Part shown: one piece after another, positions 47,662 through 58,640 of the stretch
Layout of the letters: each line of letters opens with the position of its first letter
How positions within the stretch are numbered: the stretch's first letter is position 1
Origin: Ctena decussata
Lineage: Eukaryota > Mollusca > Bivalvia > Lucinida > Lucinidae
Assembly (NCBI GenBank): GCA_963989385.1
Contig: OZ022511.1
Location: 5,270,001 to 5,334,000 of the forward strand
Direction of reading: 5' to 3'
Length of the DNA stretch: 64,000 bases
Position numbers and translations under genes: made by a program
Notes under the pieces: model-generated
What the model was told of the DNA's origin: nothing
The model's database searches: none
The model's input: only the letters and a program-made list of their open reading frames with translations

Positions 47662-47899
47662 GGCCCAGTCGTTCAAAGCATCGTTAGGCTAACGAGCTCG
47701 TTAAGAGGTCAACTCGTTAAGTGTTTTACGACTTTATAGACAAATACAATAATTTGTTTTTTGTTGAAAATATGTTAGAAGCTGCAAAAGCTTCTCACTT
47801 TTTTGCAACAAAAAATATTGGCATATTTAAGTTATAAATGTTTGAAATTTTAACGTCACGTTAACTAACGACGTCGTTAGTTTTGAACAACTGTGCCCA
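47662..47899. mobile_element. MITE with 'ggcccagtcgttcaaa' ends
   Basis: 'gcccagtcgttcaaag' on the left pairs with 'ttttgaacaactgtgccc' on the right. Inside, 'gctaacgagctcgttaag' pairs with 'gttaactaacgacgtcgtta'. It abuts the previous fold-back without a gap, sharing the 'gggcccag' junction. Confidence 0.82.
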
Positions 47900-48465
47900 G
47901 TATTTCAAGATTGTTGCATTGTCAAAATGACGTTTTGACGTCCATCAGCGTCATTATGACGTCATAAGCCTGCTCAGATAGCGTTGCCGTGTGGAGACCC
48001 ATTGTTTCAATTCCTAAACAGTATACATCCGAAAACATATCCTGTATCAATATTCATATTAGGATATTTCACTTGAAAAATGCCGCTTTTTAGAGCGGTA
48101 ACTAGAAAACCACCATACTACTTTATATCAGTTTAAAGGTGGTAACAGGTTTATTTACCTTTTTTTTTATTGAGGTATATCTGGGCTTTAAACCTGGGTC
48201 CTAAAGTTGTACAGCCTTTTAAAGGAGCAATAAAAGTTGTTGTTCATATTTCTTACTGAAAACAGTTTTTTTTTTTTTTTTTTTTTTTTCTTTTTCTTTT
48301 TTTTATCTTTGTCTCACAAATATGAAACAACAGAGTCTTTGACTGCTGTTGAACATGTGGCAGAATTTTATGTGTTTTACGACATTTTCAAGAATGGTTC
48401 GCTCATATTGAGCCGATCGTTAAGCAGAGGTGGTTGAGCTCCCGTGAAAACTTCACCTGAACTTC
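47900..48465. other. Unassigned, with a T homopolymer
   Basis: Several 'gacgtca' phrases lie at 47925-47965. A T run with a few C interruptions spans about 48266-48304. No gene is seen. Confidence 0.4.
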
Positions 48466-48668
48466 CAGAGCTCTAGATAAGAGGGAGTATTTGGTGATAA
48501 TTAGGGATAATTTTTGTTAATTTTGCATAAAACCATATGCTGTGACCCCTCATCTGAACCGTCTTGTCGAGACGGTTCAGATGAGGGGTCACAACATATG
48601 GTTTCGATGAGAATTTAGAAAAATTATCCTTAATTATCATCAAATACTCCTTCTTATCTAGAGCTCTG
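48466..48668. mobile_element. Fold-back MITE, 203 bp, almost perfect
   Basis: 'cagagctctagataag' and 'cttatctagagctctg' are the ends. The centre of symmetry is at about 48570 ('ccgtcttgtcgagacgg'). 'gtgacccctcatctgaacc' pairs with 'ggttcagatgaggggtcac'. Related in design to 54822-55127 and 62683-63006, which also carry 'tgtcacaacatat'. Confidence 0.92.
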
Positions 48669-48729
48669 ACTTCCGGAAGCAGGCCAAAGTAAAAAGATAG
48701 GCAATGATCAGGAATTAATACAATCAATT

Positions 48730-49310
48730 CCCACATTCCGTCTCAAAACCAATAGGGAAAGAAGCACATCCGCCCAGAAATTAACACAAGTTTATGAAAG
48801 ACACAAACAGTAAACCGAATGAGCATCTCTTTCCAAAACAGATGGTCATTCAGCTACCCCAATAACAGCATCAACATTTATTTTTACTCTTTTTTTTTAT
48901 TATTTTATTTATAAGAAAACAAAATAAAATAGAAGGCAGATTGGGCAGCAATACTGGCGACCAAACCGCCAGATACCATGGACAAGCGGACACAGTACAA
49001 TACAATATCAAGTACATGTAACCGCAATAGAAGCACCGCCTTGAAACGGTCAGAAAAAGATAACTGGAACGGGGGGGGGGGGGGGCGCTTAAATATGTTT
49101 TACTGTGCCCAAACCTCGCACTCTGCTTCTGCAGTGGTTTGAAACATTAAGTTAGCAGTTTGGTCCACATGAAGGTTTCCAAACTCATCAATGAGTCATC
49201 ACAACAAACACGGATAAGACCTATGATGAATCAGAGATGAGGACTCAATGGACAGAATGTATTGCGACACCAAGAGACCCCTGGGAAGTCAACCAAAAGG
49301 CTAGTTTGTA
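48730..49310 (-). repeat. R1/R2-related dispersed repeat, diverged
   Basis: 'taaaccgaatgagcatctct', 'caaagacgggtt'-type text, 'caccgccttgaaacggtcag', a G homopolymer at about 49070-49084, 'ttaaatatgttttactgtgc' and 'catcaatgagtcatcac' follow the order of R1 and R2 in reverse. Confidence 0.65.
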
Positions 49311-50139
49311 AACTAATCACTTGAGCTTTTAAACACTAGTTTTGAGAATGTTCGCAAACTTTGTTCCTTTATGACTAGTGTCACATAGGAGGGACATTCC
49401 GTGTATTATTTCGTAGATGCTCCCTGCGGTGGTAAATTTGGTAGGAATTTCTCGATACAGTATTTGCTCCAGATATTCCTACACCTAGCTCGCTCTTTGA
49501 AAGAATGCATTTTGTATGTAAGTGATTGCGTATATATACAAAAACATAAAAGTTTAAACCCAGATCTTGAAAAAGGAAAAAAAATATTAAATGTTCTTCG
49601 CTGGCAAGTTTTGACACATTGTCACAAAGTAAGAGCAATCTCAGCTTAACATATAGGTTTTTGTCTCTCTTTTTTTGTCATTTGATATGGATTGCACGGC
49701 CCTTACCTATTTAGAGCCGTTCGTAAAGCAAACGTGGGTGAATATTGGAGCTCCTGGAAAAATACACCGGACCTTTCGTAGACAGAACTTGTTTTCCAAC
49801 TTGTGCGCCGGCCGAGGCTCGAAAGGCGGTGACAGAATTTCTAATTAAAAGATATAAGAGTTAGGGCCCTTATCTTTATAGTGATAGCATATGTTTTTTA
49901 TTGACATTGATGCTGTCAATTTGAAGTGTATCATAATGTATTATATCTATTCCGCAAAGTGATACTTTGAGTTGAGATAAGGTGATATAAAAGTGGCTTC
50001 AAATATCACGGGATCAAGACTTTGATGGATATAGGCTGACGTAGCTTCATACCTTTATGCCGTTTATATTTCTCATCTCGTTCAAATAGTTGACTTTAGC
50101 TCGGTGTGCTAAATTTGCCTACTAAACTTCTTGAACAGA
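49311..50139. other. Unassigned sequence
   Basis: No gene is recognised. The overlapping ORFs 49381-49638 (-) and 49401-49649 (+) have no known domain. Confidence 0.4.
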
Positions 50140-50262
50140 GCTGTTGGTTGGTATCATTACTGGCCGTGCCAAGGCGGCACTTCTGTTTTGGTTCTTTTTA
50201 GTTGCGTTATGTGTTGTTTTTTGCTACGTCTGTTATAGATATATTGTTTGTGATGTTAAGGC
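50140..50262 (+). repeat. R2-like fragment
   Basis: 'atcattactggccgtgccaa' and 'ggcggcacttctgttttggt' resemble the end block of R2 at 7165-7210. It is cut off by the MITE that follows. Confidence 0.5.
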
Positions 50263-51162
50263 TACGAGGGTCATCCAAAAAGTTCTGTCACTGGCTTATA
50301 TCTCGAAAACGAAAAGTGCGATTCACCTAAAATAAAAACCATTCAAAAACCCTGATTTTTATCACATAGCTGTAAAAAACTGATTCTTGTATCAATGACA
50401 TAACATTCACAATCTGCATCAAAAGAAGGGTACCCTCACCCGACTGGCAAATTTGTAGATGTAACTCCGGCAAGAAGCAATGAAGGGGTGTCTATTATCG
50501 CTGCCCGGTGCCTACGATATCTCAGGTGCTAATAAAAACAACGAAAAAAATCTCCAAGCGATTCTGTCCATTTTAAAGAGTTTACAGCATTTCGTAACCT
50601 CAACTTTATGCAAACAACGCCTTTGGAAAATCGACCAGGTCATGTTCTAAGTTCAAAAGCTTCATAAACGTATACTATTTCAAATTCTGAAGCATATCTG
50701 TACTGCAGTAGATCATGACAATGTGTTCTCAATCAAAATTTCAGAAAGATCCCAAAAATGAAGGTCCTTGAAAATCACGTGACTGCGAATTTCACCATAT
50801 TTCATATATCAATATTTTGCATCGCATATATTCGACAGAAGTCGCTGATTTTTATGTAGTGTCCCACAAAATGCAATAGACAGCAACCCTGAAAATTTCA
50901 GAATCCTGCGATATGTAATTGACGAGATATGCAGCATGAAGCAAGGCGGCAGAAAAACAAAAATCGTGAAAATAGGCCAGTGTCAAATATAAGGTCTGTA
51001 TCTGAGCTTATAACTAAACCAGAGGGCATGTTTTCACCATTTACCTGATATCAGTATAAAGATAAAAAATTGTTCTTTTGATTGTTGCAAATCGTGGTAA
51101 GCTATCACGTCTGTGAGCAAAGTTATGAGTCCAGTGACAGAACTTTTTGGATGATCCTCGTA
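50263..51162. mobile_element. Mariner-type MITE, 900 bp, with 32-bp TIRs
   Basis: 'tacgagggtcatccaaaaag' at 50263 is matched by its reverse complement ending at 51162, over about 32 bp with one mismatch and TA at both ends. No transposase is encoded. The first 15 bases of the end are the same as in the MITE at 12173, but the interior differs. Confidence 0.92.
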
Positions 51163-52240
51163 GCACAGAGACCTCCTTTATGAGAAATGCTCTTCACATG
51201 TCTGCCGCTGATGACATCTGAAATTTGTTCTTTGATATTTGGCTGAACATATACAGGCAACCAGTGTAAGAATACACAATATATCATCAATACATCCACC
51301 TACATTTGCCCCAAATGTTAAGACTGAACCGCATTTCACAGTGCTTTGTGTTTAGACACGGACTATAGATACTTTAAAAAAACCAAGTGTAGTTTGTTCC
51401 CTAAGGAATGTACAGCCAATGGTAACATCTAGTGATATATTGCGTGACAAATTACTAGGCGGACTAGGGTGACATTATTAAGCGCCATTCGGACGTCATT
51501 TTGATTCGTTTCATGACGTCAGTTTTCATTTCCATGAGGATACCTGATGTAACGTCGTTTTCTCGATTTAAAAACTGATGTCATACATGTAAATGCCTTT
51601 GTTACAGTCAAATTTGTTGGCGGGATTTTTTCATGTAATCATGGCGGAAAACTGGAAATTTCTGAAGGAATCACTTACGTTTTTGTCGTTTCTTACGTGT
51701 TAGAATCAAATTAGATCCTTGCTAACAAGTGCTTTGTTCCCAGAAGCACTGGTTGTCGGTCAGTCGGCAGTAAATTTATCACTCGCGCTTCGCGGTCGTG
51801 ATATATCCACTTTACGACTGACTTCCAACCAGTGATATATTGGTCAACACATTCCTCTTAGAAAGAATCTATTTCTTAAACATAAGTGACAAAAATAAGA
51901 CGGAAACATGTTTTAAAAATGATAAAATACTGCACAAAAACAATTTCTGCTTCTGCTTCTCCGTCGAGCAATGCGATCTAAATGAAAGCGAGACGATGAA
52001 TGGGGTTCCACGCCTATAAATTGTATTTTTACCGTATATTCAAGTTTTCATATCGAAAGTCGGCCATTTTGATTGTCGACCTAAATGACCCAAATCCTGG
52101 TTGGTTATGAGAAACTCAAGAATGCCATTTGGCTTTTTTCGAATCCCATTTGTCTACATGTATTGTTATATAAATTACTGTGTCTTGCTCTTGAATTGTT
52201 AGACATATTATGCAAATAAACAAGTTTAAACTAAGAATGT
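51163..52240. other. Unassigned sequence with one hairpin
   Basis: A fold-back at about 51746-51835 pairs 'cactggttgtcggtcagtcg' with 'cgactgacttccaaccagtg'. No gene is seen. Confidence 0.45.
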
Positions 52241-52450
52241 TGACCCGCGACACGACAAAACAAACAAAGTGGCGTGTACGCTCTGCAAAAACTCAGATCA
52301 GCCGGGACATCCGCCGAGTGTTTTCGGTGTCCGCATGAAGCAAGCTTAGACTCTCAGCTACCCTATAAGCACATAACTAAGACTCTGACTATACTGGGCG
52401 TATGCCGAGTCTGATCTGAGTCTGTGTTGGGTTCTCATGCCACTTTGTTG
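52241..52450. mobile_element. P-MITE copy 9 (diverged)
   Basis: 'acccgcgacacgacaaaaca' opens it. 'ctcagatcagccgggacatc' and 'ctgatctgagtctgtgttgg' are inner arms. The right terminal bases are lost after 'cactttgttg'. Confidence 0.85.
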
Positions 52451-52495
52451 AAGCATTTTCTATGGACTTCTAAATGATGATGAGATAGCAGCTTA

Positions 52496-52591
52496 CCCAG
52501 CAGGCACACAGTTTTGAATCAACAAAAATCAACATTGATTCAACGTGATGATGTTGATTCAATAATTATTAAACGGTGTGTGCCCAGTGGG
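52496..52591. mobile_element. Tiny palindromic element 'CCCAGCAGGCACA', copy 1
   Basis: 'cccagcaggcacaca' and 'tgtgtgcccagtggg' are the ends. The inside is a 'gttgattcaa' palindrome ('caacattgattcaacgtgat'). It has the same border type as 55349-55470, where the filling is 'gacgtc' repeats, and resembles 26922-27026. Confidence 0.8.
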
Positions 52592-53224
52592 TTTACTGTC
52601 TTTGCGTCGCTACAGATTCAAAGAAGCATCAGATATGCCGTAGTATGCATAAACGGGTTAAACATCGATTATGTCAAATTTTGATCGATTGATCACTTAT
52701 TTCCTGCTAACGATTAATGATCGAAGAACTCGCAAAGGTAATCTTTTTTCAAAATGTACCAGTAGTATAATGCCTTGAATTACACCAGGCCGTAGCGTCC
52801 CATAAATGGGACACAGGTAAACAGTGCGTCATGCGGCGTCAGATCAGGGTCTCCACTGTTGACTTAAGTTTAAGCATTTCTGTAAAAGAATAAAAAAATA
52901 CAAGACAATACATTAGCTAGCCTTTAAGTGCCCTGGCTGTAGCCTCGCATCTTATCTTTTTCCCCAACTCGTTTAATAAATTCAATAATACAGGAGCACG
53001 AATGCAAGATTCTATTTATCATATGGCGCTAAAATCGCATTTTATTAGCAAAAATGCACTAAAACGCCACGGTTTCGCCATTAGAAAACTCGACGTTTTA
53101 ATGGACGTCAGCGTATGACGTTACGACGTAAATTGCATATTTAATCCACTAGTGGATTATCGTTTATAATGCATGGCTTTATTACACTCTCAGAAGCAAC
53201 GTCAGATGATAAAGTTGAATTATA
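52592..53224. other. Unassigned sequence
   Basis: A fragment related to 29516-29690 and 63440-63600 lies at about 52800-52870 ('acagtgcgtcatgcggcgtc', 'agatcagggtctccactgtt'). No gene is seen. Confidence 0.4.
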
Positions 53225-53225
53225 T

Positions 53226-53555
53226 ATGAACCGCAATACGACTAAATCAGCAAAAGGGCATGTGCGCCCAGCAAAGTCTCGGATCAGCTTAGGCATCAGA
53301 GTCTTCACCGTCGGCAGCGAGGTAGCTATGGAATTCTTAGACCCTAGGCTATTCTTTAGGTGCTCAGCGAAGACTCTGATTAGACTGGGCAGATACAATC
53401 AGAGTCTTCATCGTCGGCAGGGAAGTAGCTTAGACCTGCTGGCCTGTAGGTGCAAAGTGAAGACTCTGGTTAGACTGGGTGGAAGCCCAGGCTGATTTGA
53501 TTGTTTTTGTGGTGCACATGCCACTTTATTTGTTTTGTCGCGCAGCGGCTCAATT
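53226..53555. mobile_element. P-MITE copy 10, expanded
   Basis: 'atgaaccgcaatacgactaa' to 'tttgtcgcgcagcggctcaa'. The inner block 'gaagactctg(a/g)ttagactggg' occurs twice (about 53370 and 53460), and 'tcttcaccgtcggcag' also occurs twice, so the element grew by internal duplication to about 330 bp. Confidence 0.85.
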
Positions 53556-53846
53556 ATAAGTCATTTGCTGGTGTGAAGCCAAACGCTTTAATAAAATATG
53601 TACACGCAGAAATCCGTTTCCAGAAGGACAGTCTTTACAAACAACTGTTTAACTTTATTATGACAGATACCACCACTGAAGATGGCCAGAGCAAGAAACC
53701 CAAACTTAACGTTCAGCAGTGAGCGTGGGGAGAATATTTCTCTGAGTTCAGACTTGGTAGAAGCATCATGGTGCCTACGTCAGTCCGGAAACTACATGTA
53801 TGCCAGTCAGAGTATAGAGGTAAGGTTTTGTTGTTTAGGTTATATA

Positions 53847-54077
53847 CCCAGGGGCCGTATTCATAAAAAGACTTAAGTGGTTACTATGCTGTTGCTAAGG
53901 CTGAATTTCTATGAAGGAGATTCCCTACAACTATGAAATTTGCTCTGGAGGAACAATCTTTTTCAGACTATCCCTCCAGAGCAAATTTCATAGTTGTATG
54001 GAATCTCCTTCATAGAAATGTGGCCTTAGCAACAACATAGCAACGACTTAAGTCGTTTTATGAATACGCCCCCAGGA
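53847..54077. mobile_element. Fold-back MITE 'CAGGGGCCGTATTCATAAA', copy 2
   Basis: It has the same ends and inner arms as 47401-47661 ('gattccctacaactatgaaa' with 'tttcatagttgtatggaatc'), but without the duplicated inner arm. It lies about 30 bp inside intron 1 of the partial NHR gene. Confidence 0.92.
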
Positions 54078-54189
54078 AACCCAAGGGAATGAATCAATAC
54101 TTCGCACCTCCTGATACCGAGTCTGTCTCTGTCTTCTCCAATTCAAGGAAGAAATTGTGTGTAGGGGATAAAATAAGTTACTGAATAAC

Positions 54190-54395
54190 ATATTCATGCC
54201 GCGTCACGACAAAAAACAACAAAGTGGCATGTGTGCAACGCGAAGACTCAGATCAGCTTGGGCATCTACTCAATCTGATCAGAGTCTTCGCTGTGCACTT
54301 AAAGGATAGTTCAGGGTCTATGCTAGCACCATTTGGACAGCCAAGGCTCTGATCAGACAGGGTGTGCAGGTATTGTCGTGTGGCGGGCCAAAATG
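54190..54395. mobile_element. P-MITE copy 11 (diverged)
   Basis: 'catgccgcgtcacgacaaaa' to 'tattgtcgtgtggcgggcc'. 'gactcagatcagcttgggca' and 'aaggctctgatcagacaggg' are inner parts; part of the right arm is deleted. Confidence 0.85.
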
Positions 54396-54479
54396 TTTTT
54401 AGAGGGGAAGAAATCACAATAGCTAAAGTAAGTATCGAAATGGTCTGATTGCCTCGCTTCCTTGATTAATTTTCCTTCC

Positions 54480-54821
54480 TTGTGTGCTTTCCCATTAAAC
54501 CTGTTCAAATTTGTATTTGGGTGGGCGTAGTCTGGCGAGCGAGACGGCTCGATATAGACTGAAATACTGTTTCAAAAAGCCAATAAACACACTCATAGAA
54601 CAAACATCTCTTTCAAAATCGATGAGAGCTGTTTCATGTTGGCGAAGAGTCAAAACATCTTCACACAGTCTAATCAGAGAAATGTAGAGTAAAAGGGCAA
54701 TGATCAGACATTGAACAAGACAAATTCCAAGGCCTACCCACAATACTTTATATGGGAAATAATTACATGAAGCAGCAACACCAGAAGCCAGCACGAACGG
54801 ATAGCTTTTCTAAGTTTGGAC
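54480..54821. other. Fragment of the 32440-type repeat, then unassigned
   Basis: 'gagacggctcgatatagact' at 54540-54560 matches the 3' part of the repeat at 32590. The minus-strand ORF 54495-54794 has no known domain. Confidence 0.45.
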
Positions 54822-55127
54822 AGCCCCGGATCCAGGGGTTGGGCTTTGAGGCTTGAGCCCCGCCACCTGGGCCTAGTTAGATTAACATAAGTGTTATGAC
54901 ATCCCATTAGAATCGCCTCGCCGAGGCGATTCTAATGAGATGTCACAACATATATTTCAACGCAAAAAAATCTCATCAAATTGTCCCTAATTATGTCATA
55001 TATTTTCAAGCCCCACTCCCCCCCCCAATCCCCCCCCCCCCCTACACACACAGATACATCTCGGAACCTCCCAGCCCCACCAGTTATTCAGAGCCCCACC
55101 AGTTCGTGATGGTCTGGATCCGGGCCG
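54822..55127. mobile_element. Fold-back MITE 'GCCCCGGATCCAGG', copy 1
   Basis: 'cagccccggatccagg' and 'ctggatccgggcc' are the ends. A perfect inner hairpin 'cattagaatcgcctcg' with 'cgaggcgattctaatg' is at 54905-54940. C homopolymers lie in the right half at about 55017-55042. Copy 2 is at 62683-63006. Confidence 0.9.
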
Positions 55128-55348
55128 GAAGTTTGGTGGTCATAATGGTAGCTCTACATAAACATTAATATAAAGGCCATACATGACATCTATTTTTTAC
55201 CTATTTTCTGTTGTTACTGTATACACGTAAAAACTGACAATAGAATAAAAGAGAACGACTTTACAATCCAGCCAATAGTTCGATAACTACAGATATGAGG
55301 GCAAAACGAACAATACCACAGGAAAAAACACAATGGAGGCAGCGCCTT
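55128..55348. other. Unassigned intron sequence of the partial NHR gene
   Basis: Nothing recognised. Confidence 0.35.
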
Positions 55349-55470
55349 CCCAGCGGGCACATGACGTCAACATGACGTCTACTGACGTCGATACGACATG
55401 ACGTCGCATCGAAGTCAGTACGTCGCATCGACGTCAGTAAACGTCATTTCAACGTAATGTGCCTGCTGGG
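55349..55470. mobile_element. Tiny palindromic element 'CCCAGCAGGCACA', copy 2, with 'gacgtc' filling
   Basis: 'cccagcgggcaca' and 'tgtgcctgctggg' are the ends. Inside are six or more 'gacgtc'/'cgacgt' phrases forming an imperfect palindrome. It lies in intron 1 of the partial NHR gene. Confidence 0.85.
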
Positions 55471-56100
55471 TTGGAACCGCCAGTTATAAATTGCTCCGGA
55501 TTATTGGCATGCTGAGGAATCTGACACTACAAGACAGGCACTGATCTACACGCTGCTTTAAGTCTTCGTTAGTCGCATACGTCATAAATCACTTTCACTA
55601 AGGACACAGCTCATTTCGGAAAAGTAATATAGAAGACTTTTCAGACAAACGGACGCACTTCCAACGCTAGGGTTACTACTCTCTTTTATTACTGTTCCGT
55701 TAATCGTAAGATAAGTGGCTATACAATGTTACAGCCGGAGATGACCCCTCTTAACAAGTGTACAACTAAGGGAACTTTATATATTGTGACTTTTTTCTCT
55801 GTCTCTGTCTCTGTCATTCTTTGTTTTCGTGCCATAATCTACTTATTTTTTTTATAGCCGGGCACGCTTTACACAGTGGAAGTCGAAGGCAGCGGTCATG
55901 TCGACATAGGAATAGTGACGGTCGATCCAAAAGACATAACCGGTGACAAAAGGAATCCTTCATTTCGCCGCATGAATGAAGTGAAGGTTCATAGAAGGAC
56001 ATTTAAAATTTCAATGAAACTTCAAGATATTGAGGTAAATGGTATTTTATTGCAGAATAATAATGCAAGCTCTGTTTATTAAATGCAACACTTATCCATA

Positions 56101-56221
56101 TACGAGGGTTATCCAATAAAGAGTAATGCCCATTGTTTCAGTCTTAGTAGAGATGTTCCAAATAAGAGTAACGTATAACGTTATTTACCGTATTGACGAA
56201 AACCAATACGGTAACTACCTT
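56101..56221. mobile_element. Lone mariner-type end
   Basis: 'tacgagggttatccaataaa' at 56101 matches the TIR of the MITE at 12173 with one change. A partner end was not found, so the element is truncated, probably by the fold-back that begins at 56222. It marks where homology to the first NHR gene stops. Confidence 0.65.
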
Positions 56222-57459
56222 AAGCCCCAGTCACACACACAGATTACGGATAGGGCGGATAGTTGCGGATAAAATTCTCAGTTTATCCGCAGAATCTGTG
56301 GGCGTGGCCTTCTGTAACCTTTAGATGCGGATAAATACCTTTAGATGCGGACTGTTGCGCATGCCTAGCGGATAGAAAAATAGAAAAGATTAACTGCGAC
56401 GTCCACATCTGTGTCTACTCCTTGTATGCTCCAGTCACACACACTCATACGGATTGTGTGGATACTACGGATGGCCTGTCCGTACATGTATCTATCCGTT
56501 TTATCCGTAATGGATCCGTATCAGATCCGCAGAGTCCGTAACTGTCCGTATCATATCCGCAGAGTCCGCAGGATCCGCGTCGAAATTTTGAAAAGTTTCA
56601 AAATTCGGGCGCGGATGAGTAAACCGTAATGGTGCGTTACTAAACGCATATATCCGCATCTATCCGTATCTAATCCGTGTCGCATACGTATCTATTCCGT
56701 CACACACACACATACGGATTGTGCGGATACTACGGATGGCCTGTCCGTATCTATCCGTTTTATCCGTAATGGATCCGTATCAGATCCGCAGAGTCCGTAA
56801 CTGTCCGTATCATATCCGCAGAGTCCGCAGGATCCGCGTCGAAATTTTGAAAAGTTTCAAAATTCGGGCGCGGATGAGTAAACCGTAATGGTGCGTTACT
56901 AAACGCATATATTCGCATCTATCCGTATCTAATTCGTGTCGCATACGTATCTATTCCGTATCTTATCCGTTATTGAACCTATCATTCCGCAGTCCCACTC
57001 CAAGTTGAGGACCGATACGGTTTCAAGCGGATCGTTACCTTTAGTTACGGAAGTTACGGGTCTAGTTCGGCGTACTGTAACGGACTGTTTTCTACAGTTA
57101 CGTTTCAATACAAAAAGGTTGCGTTTCAATACTGACAGATACCTACAGGATGGTCTGGAGAGGCGGCTGTACGGCAACAACACCAGTAGGGGGGCAAAGG
57201 ACTACTATAACAGAGAGGCCGGATCGGTGCAATGGCAGTGACGTATGGTGCAGTTATGGTGCGATGTTATGTTTCTTATTTGTAACAGTGGGGTCATCTT
57301 TTCATGAACTTGCAAATGGCAAAAGTAGGGCCATCATTTCATAAACTTATTTGACTTTAGTTGTCCAATATAGGACAAAGTAATTCTTTTATAAATTCCA
57401 ATTAGTTGTCCAATATAGGACAAAGTTTAATGGTGAAACGAAGCAATAAATATCTTCTG

Positions 57460-57930
57460 GTCAGGGGACCTCCATACGAACTGAACTACCAACTAATTGT
57501 GTGCACCGCGGCGGAGGGTGAGGGTGAAGGTTTGGGCCCAGTAAAACCGGTTTAAACCCCCCATTAGTTATAACTGACCGTCCCAAGGCGGTACTGTCGT
57601 TGCGGTTGCATTTGATTTATGTTCGGTGCTGTTTAATTTATTAAGTTCTCATTTTATATAATAAAAATAGAAAATAGGTGAAAATAGTTGTTAAATGTTT
57701 TTCGTATAATTTGCTTAGTCTGTTGTAACCCTTCTGTTGGTCTTAATTATTTAGTTCAATAAAGATAGCTGAGTTGCCACCTATTTTGGAAAGAGCTGCT
57801 GACTCGGCTTATCACTTGTAATTTATTGTTTGATGGGATGTCTTTGTCAATCTTTCCCTTTGATGTTGGGGATAGGGTTCGGGATCTGATTCAGTCAGTT
57901 TCTGAAGTGTAGTTACTCTTTAAATTTGAG
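57460..57930 (+). repeat. Dispersed repeat R1, inverted relative to 39707-40345
   Basis: It runs from 'ggggacctccatacgaactg' through 'accgtcccaaggcggtactg' and 'gctgctgactcggcttatca' to 'tctgaagtgtagttactctt'. This is the mirror of the intron 3 copy. Confidence 0.9.
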
Positions 57931-58640
57931 TAGCCGAAACTTCGAAGATGGCCCATGTTCTTTCTTTCGAATGTGTTTTGTGCTCTTGAATGAACTCTTT
58001 ATGATTTCTATTTTACTTCAGTGCCACTGGTGTCATGCCGTTCGGCGACCGTAAAACGTCTCCCCGTACGTCATCTATAGTGTAGATTATATATAATTTT
58101 TCCTTTGAGGTCAAGAAAATATTCTGAGAAATCAAACAATTTTGATTGGTTTAGATTTATAGTCTAGATTATTATTTTTTTTCCTTTTAGATCTTTTATG
58201 GTACTAATCAGTATTTGAATTTACTGCCTTATCAAAATTAAGAAATTACATAATGCTTTCTCTGGTTTTCGTAACCAAATCATATCGGGCTCACTGATGC
58301 GGTTTGAGTAGCCGAATTCTCGAAGTATGGTCCCTGTACCTACCTTCGAATGTGTGCAGTGTTCTTGAAGGATTAGAATAGTATCTACTTTATCAACTGC
58401 CGACTGAATATCTATGTCAACCAAGCAGTAAATGGGTACTTTTTTCCAAAGGGAAGTAAATGGGTACTTTTTTCCAAAGGGAAGGACAAGGCAGCGAAAG
58501 GAGAGAGATGGGCTTCGCCTTCCATATGCTATGCCCAAGATAAATTGACCCTAACCACCTACCCCCATCCTCCTCCTCCCCGTTGCCACCGCCTCTACAG
58601 TCATTAGGCTATAGGAAACCTTTACCTTTACCCAATTTAT
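57931..58640 (+). repeat. Repeat F, diverged copy with 378-bp spaced direct repeats
   Basis: 'gtagccgaa(a/t)(c/t)(t/c)tcgaag' and 'cttcgaatgtgt' occur near 57930-57975 and again near 58308-58350, 378 bp apart. The core 'gccgttcggcgaccgtaaaa' lies between. The same layout and spacing exist at 59449-60035. 'tgggtactttttt' plus 'ccaaagggaag' is itself duplicated at 58434-58484. Confidence 0.75.

Larger units (their letters stand above)
53682..56034 (+). pseudogene. Partial tandem duplicate of the NHR-CARD gene (exons 1-2 only)
   Basis: Exon 1 is 53682-53819 (46 codons, 'gtaagg' donor) and exon 2 is 55858-56034 (59 codons, 'tttatag' acceptor, 'gtaaat' donor). Both have the same length and phase as in the gene at 37116. 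The 105 residues differ at 12 positions (for example Asp14Glu and Phe31Cys), with no stop or frameshift. They encode the first part of an NHR domain ('GENISLSSDLVEASW', 'GSGHVDIGIVTVDP'). The intron is 2.0 kb here against 1.2 kb, swollen by several repeats. Bases 56035-56100 still match intron 2 of the first copy; then a mariner-type end begins at 56101, and nothing resembling exon 3 or 4 is seen to 64000. It is either a truncated duplicate or a gene whose remaining exons lie beyond the window. The intact splice sites favour recent duplication. Confidence 0.75.

Noticed and set aside
53501..53722. ORF ending in a Lys-rich tail that overlaps the ATG of the second NHR copy
   Set aside because: It is in another frame, and the ATG it uses near the end is absent from the first copy; the frame starting at 53682 is the one conserved between copies.
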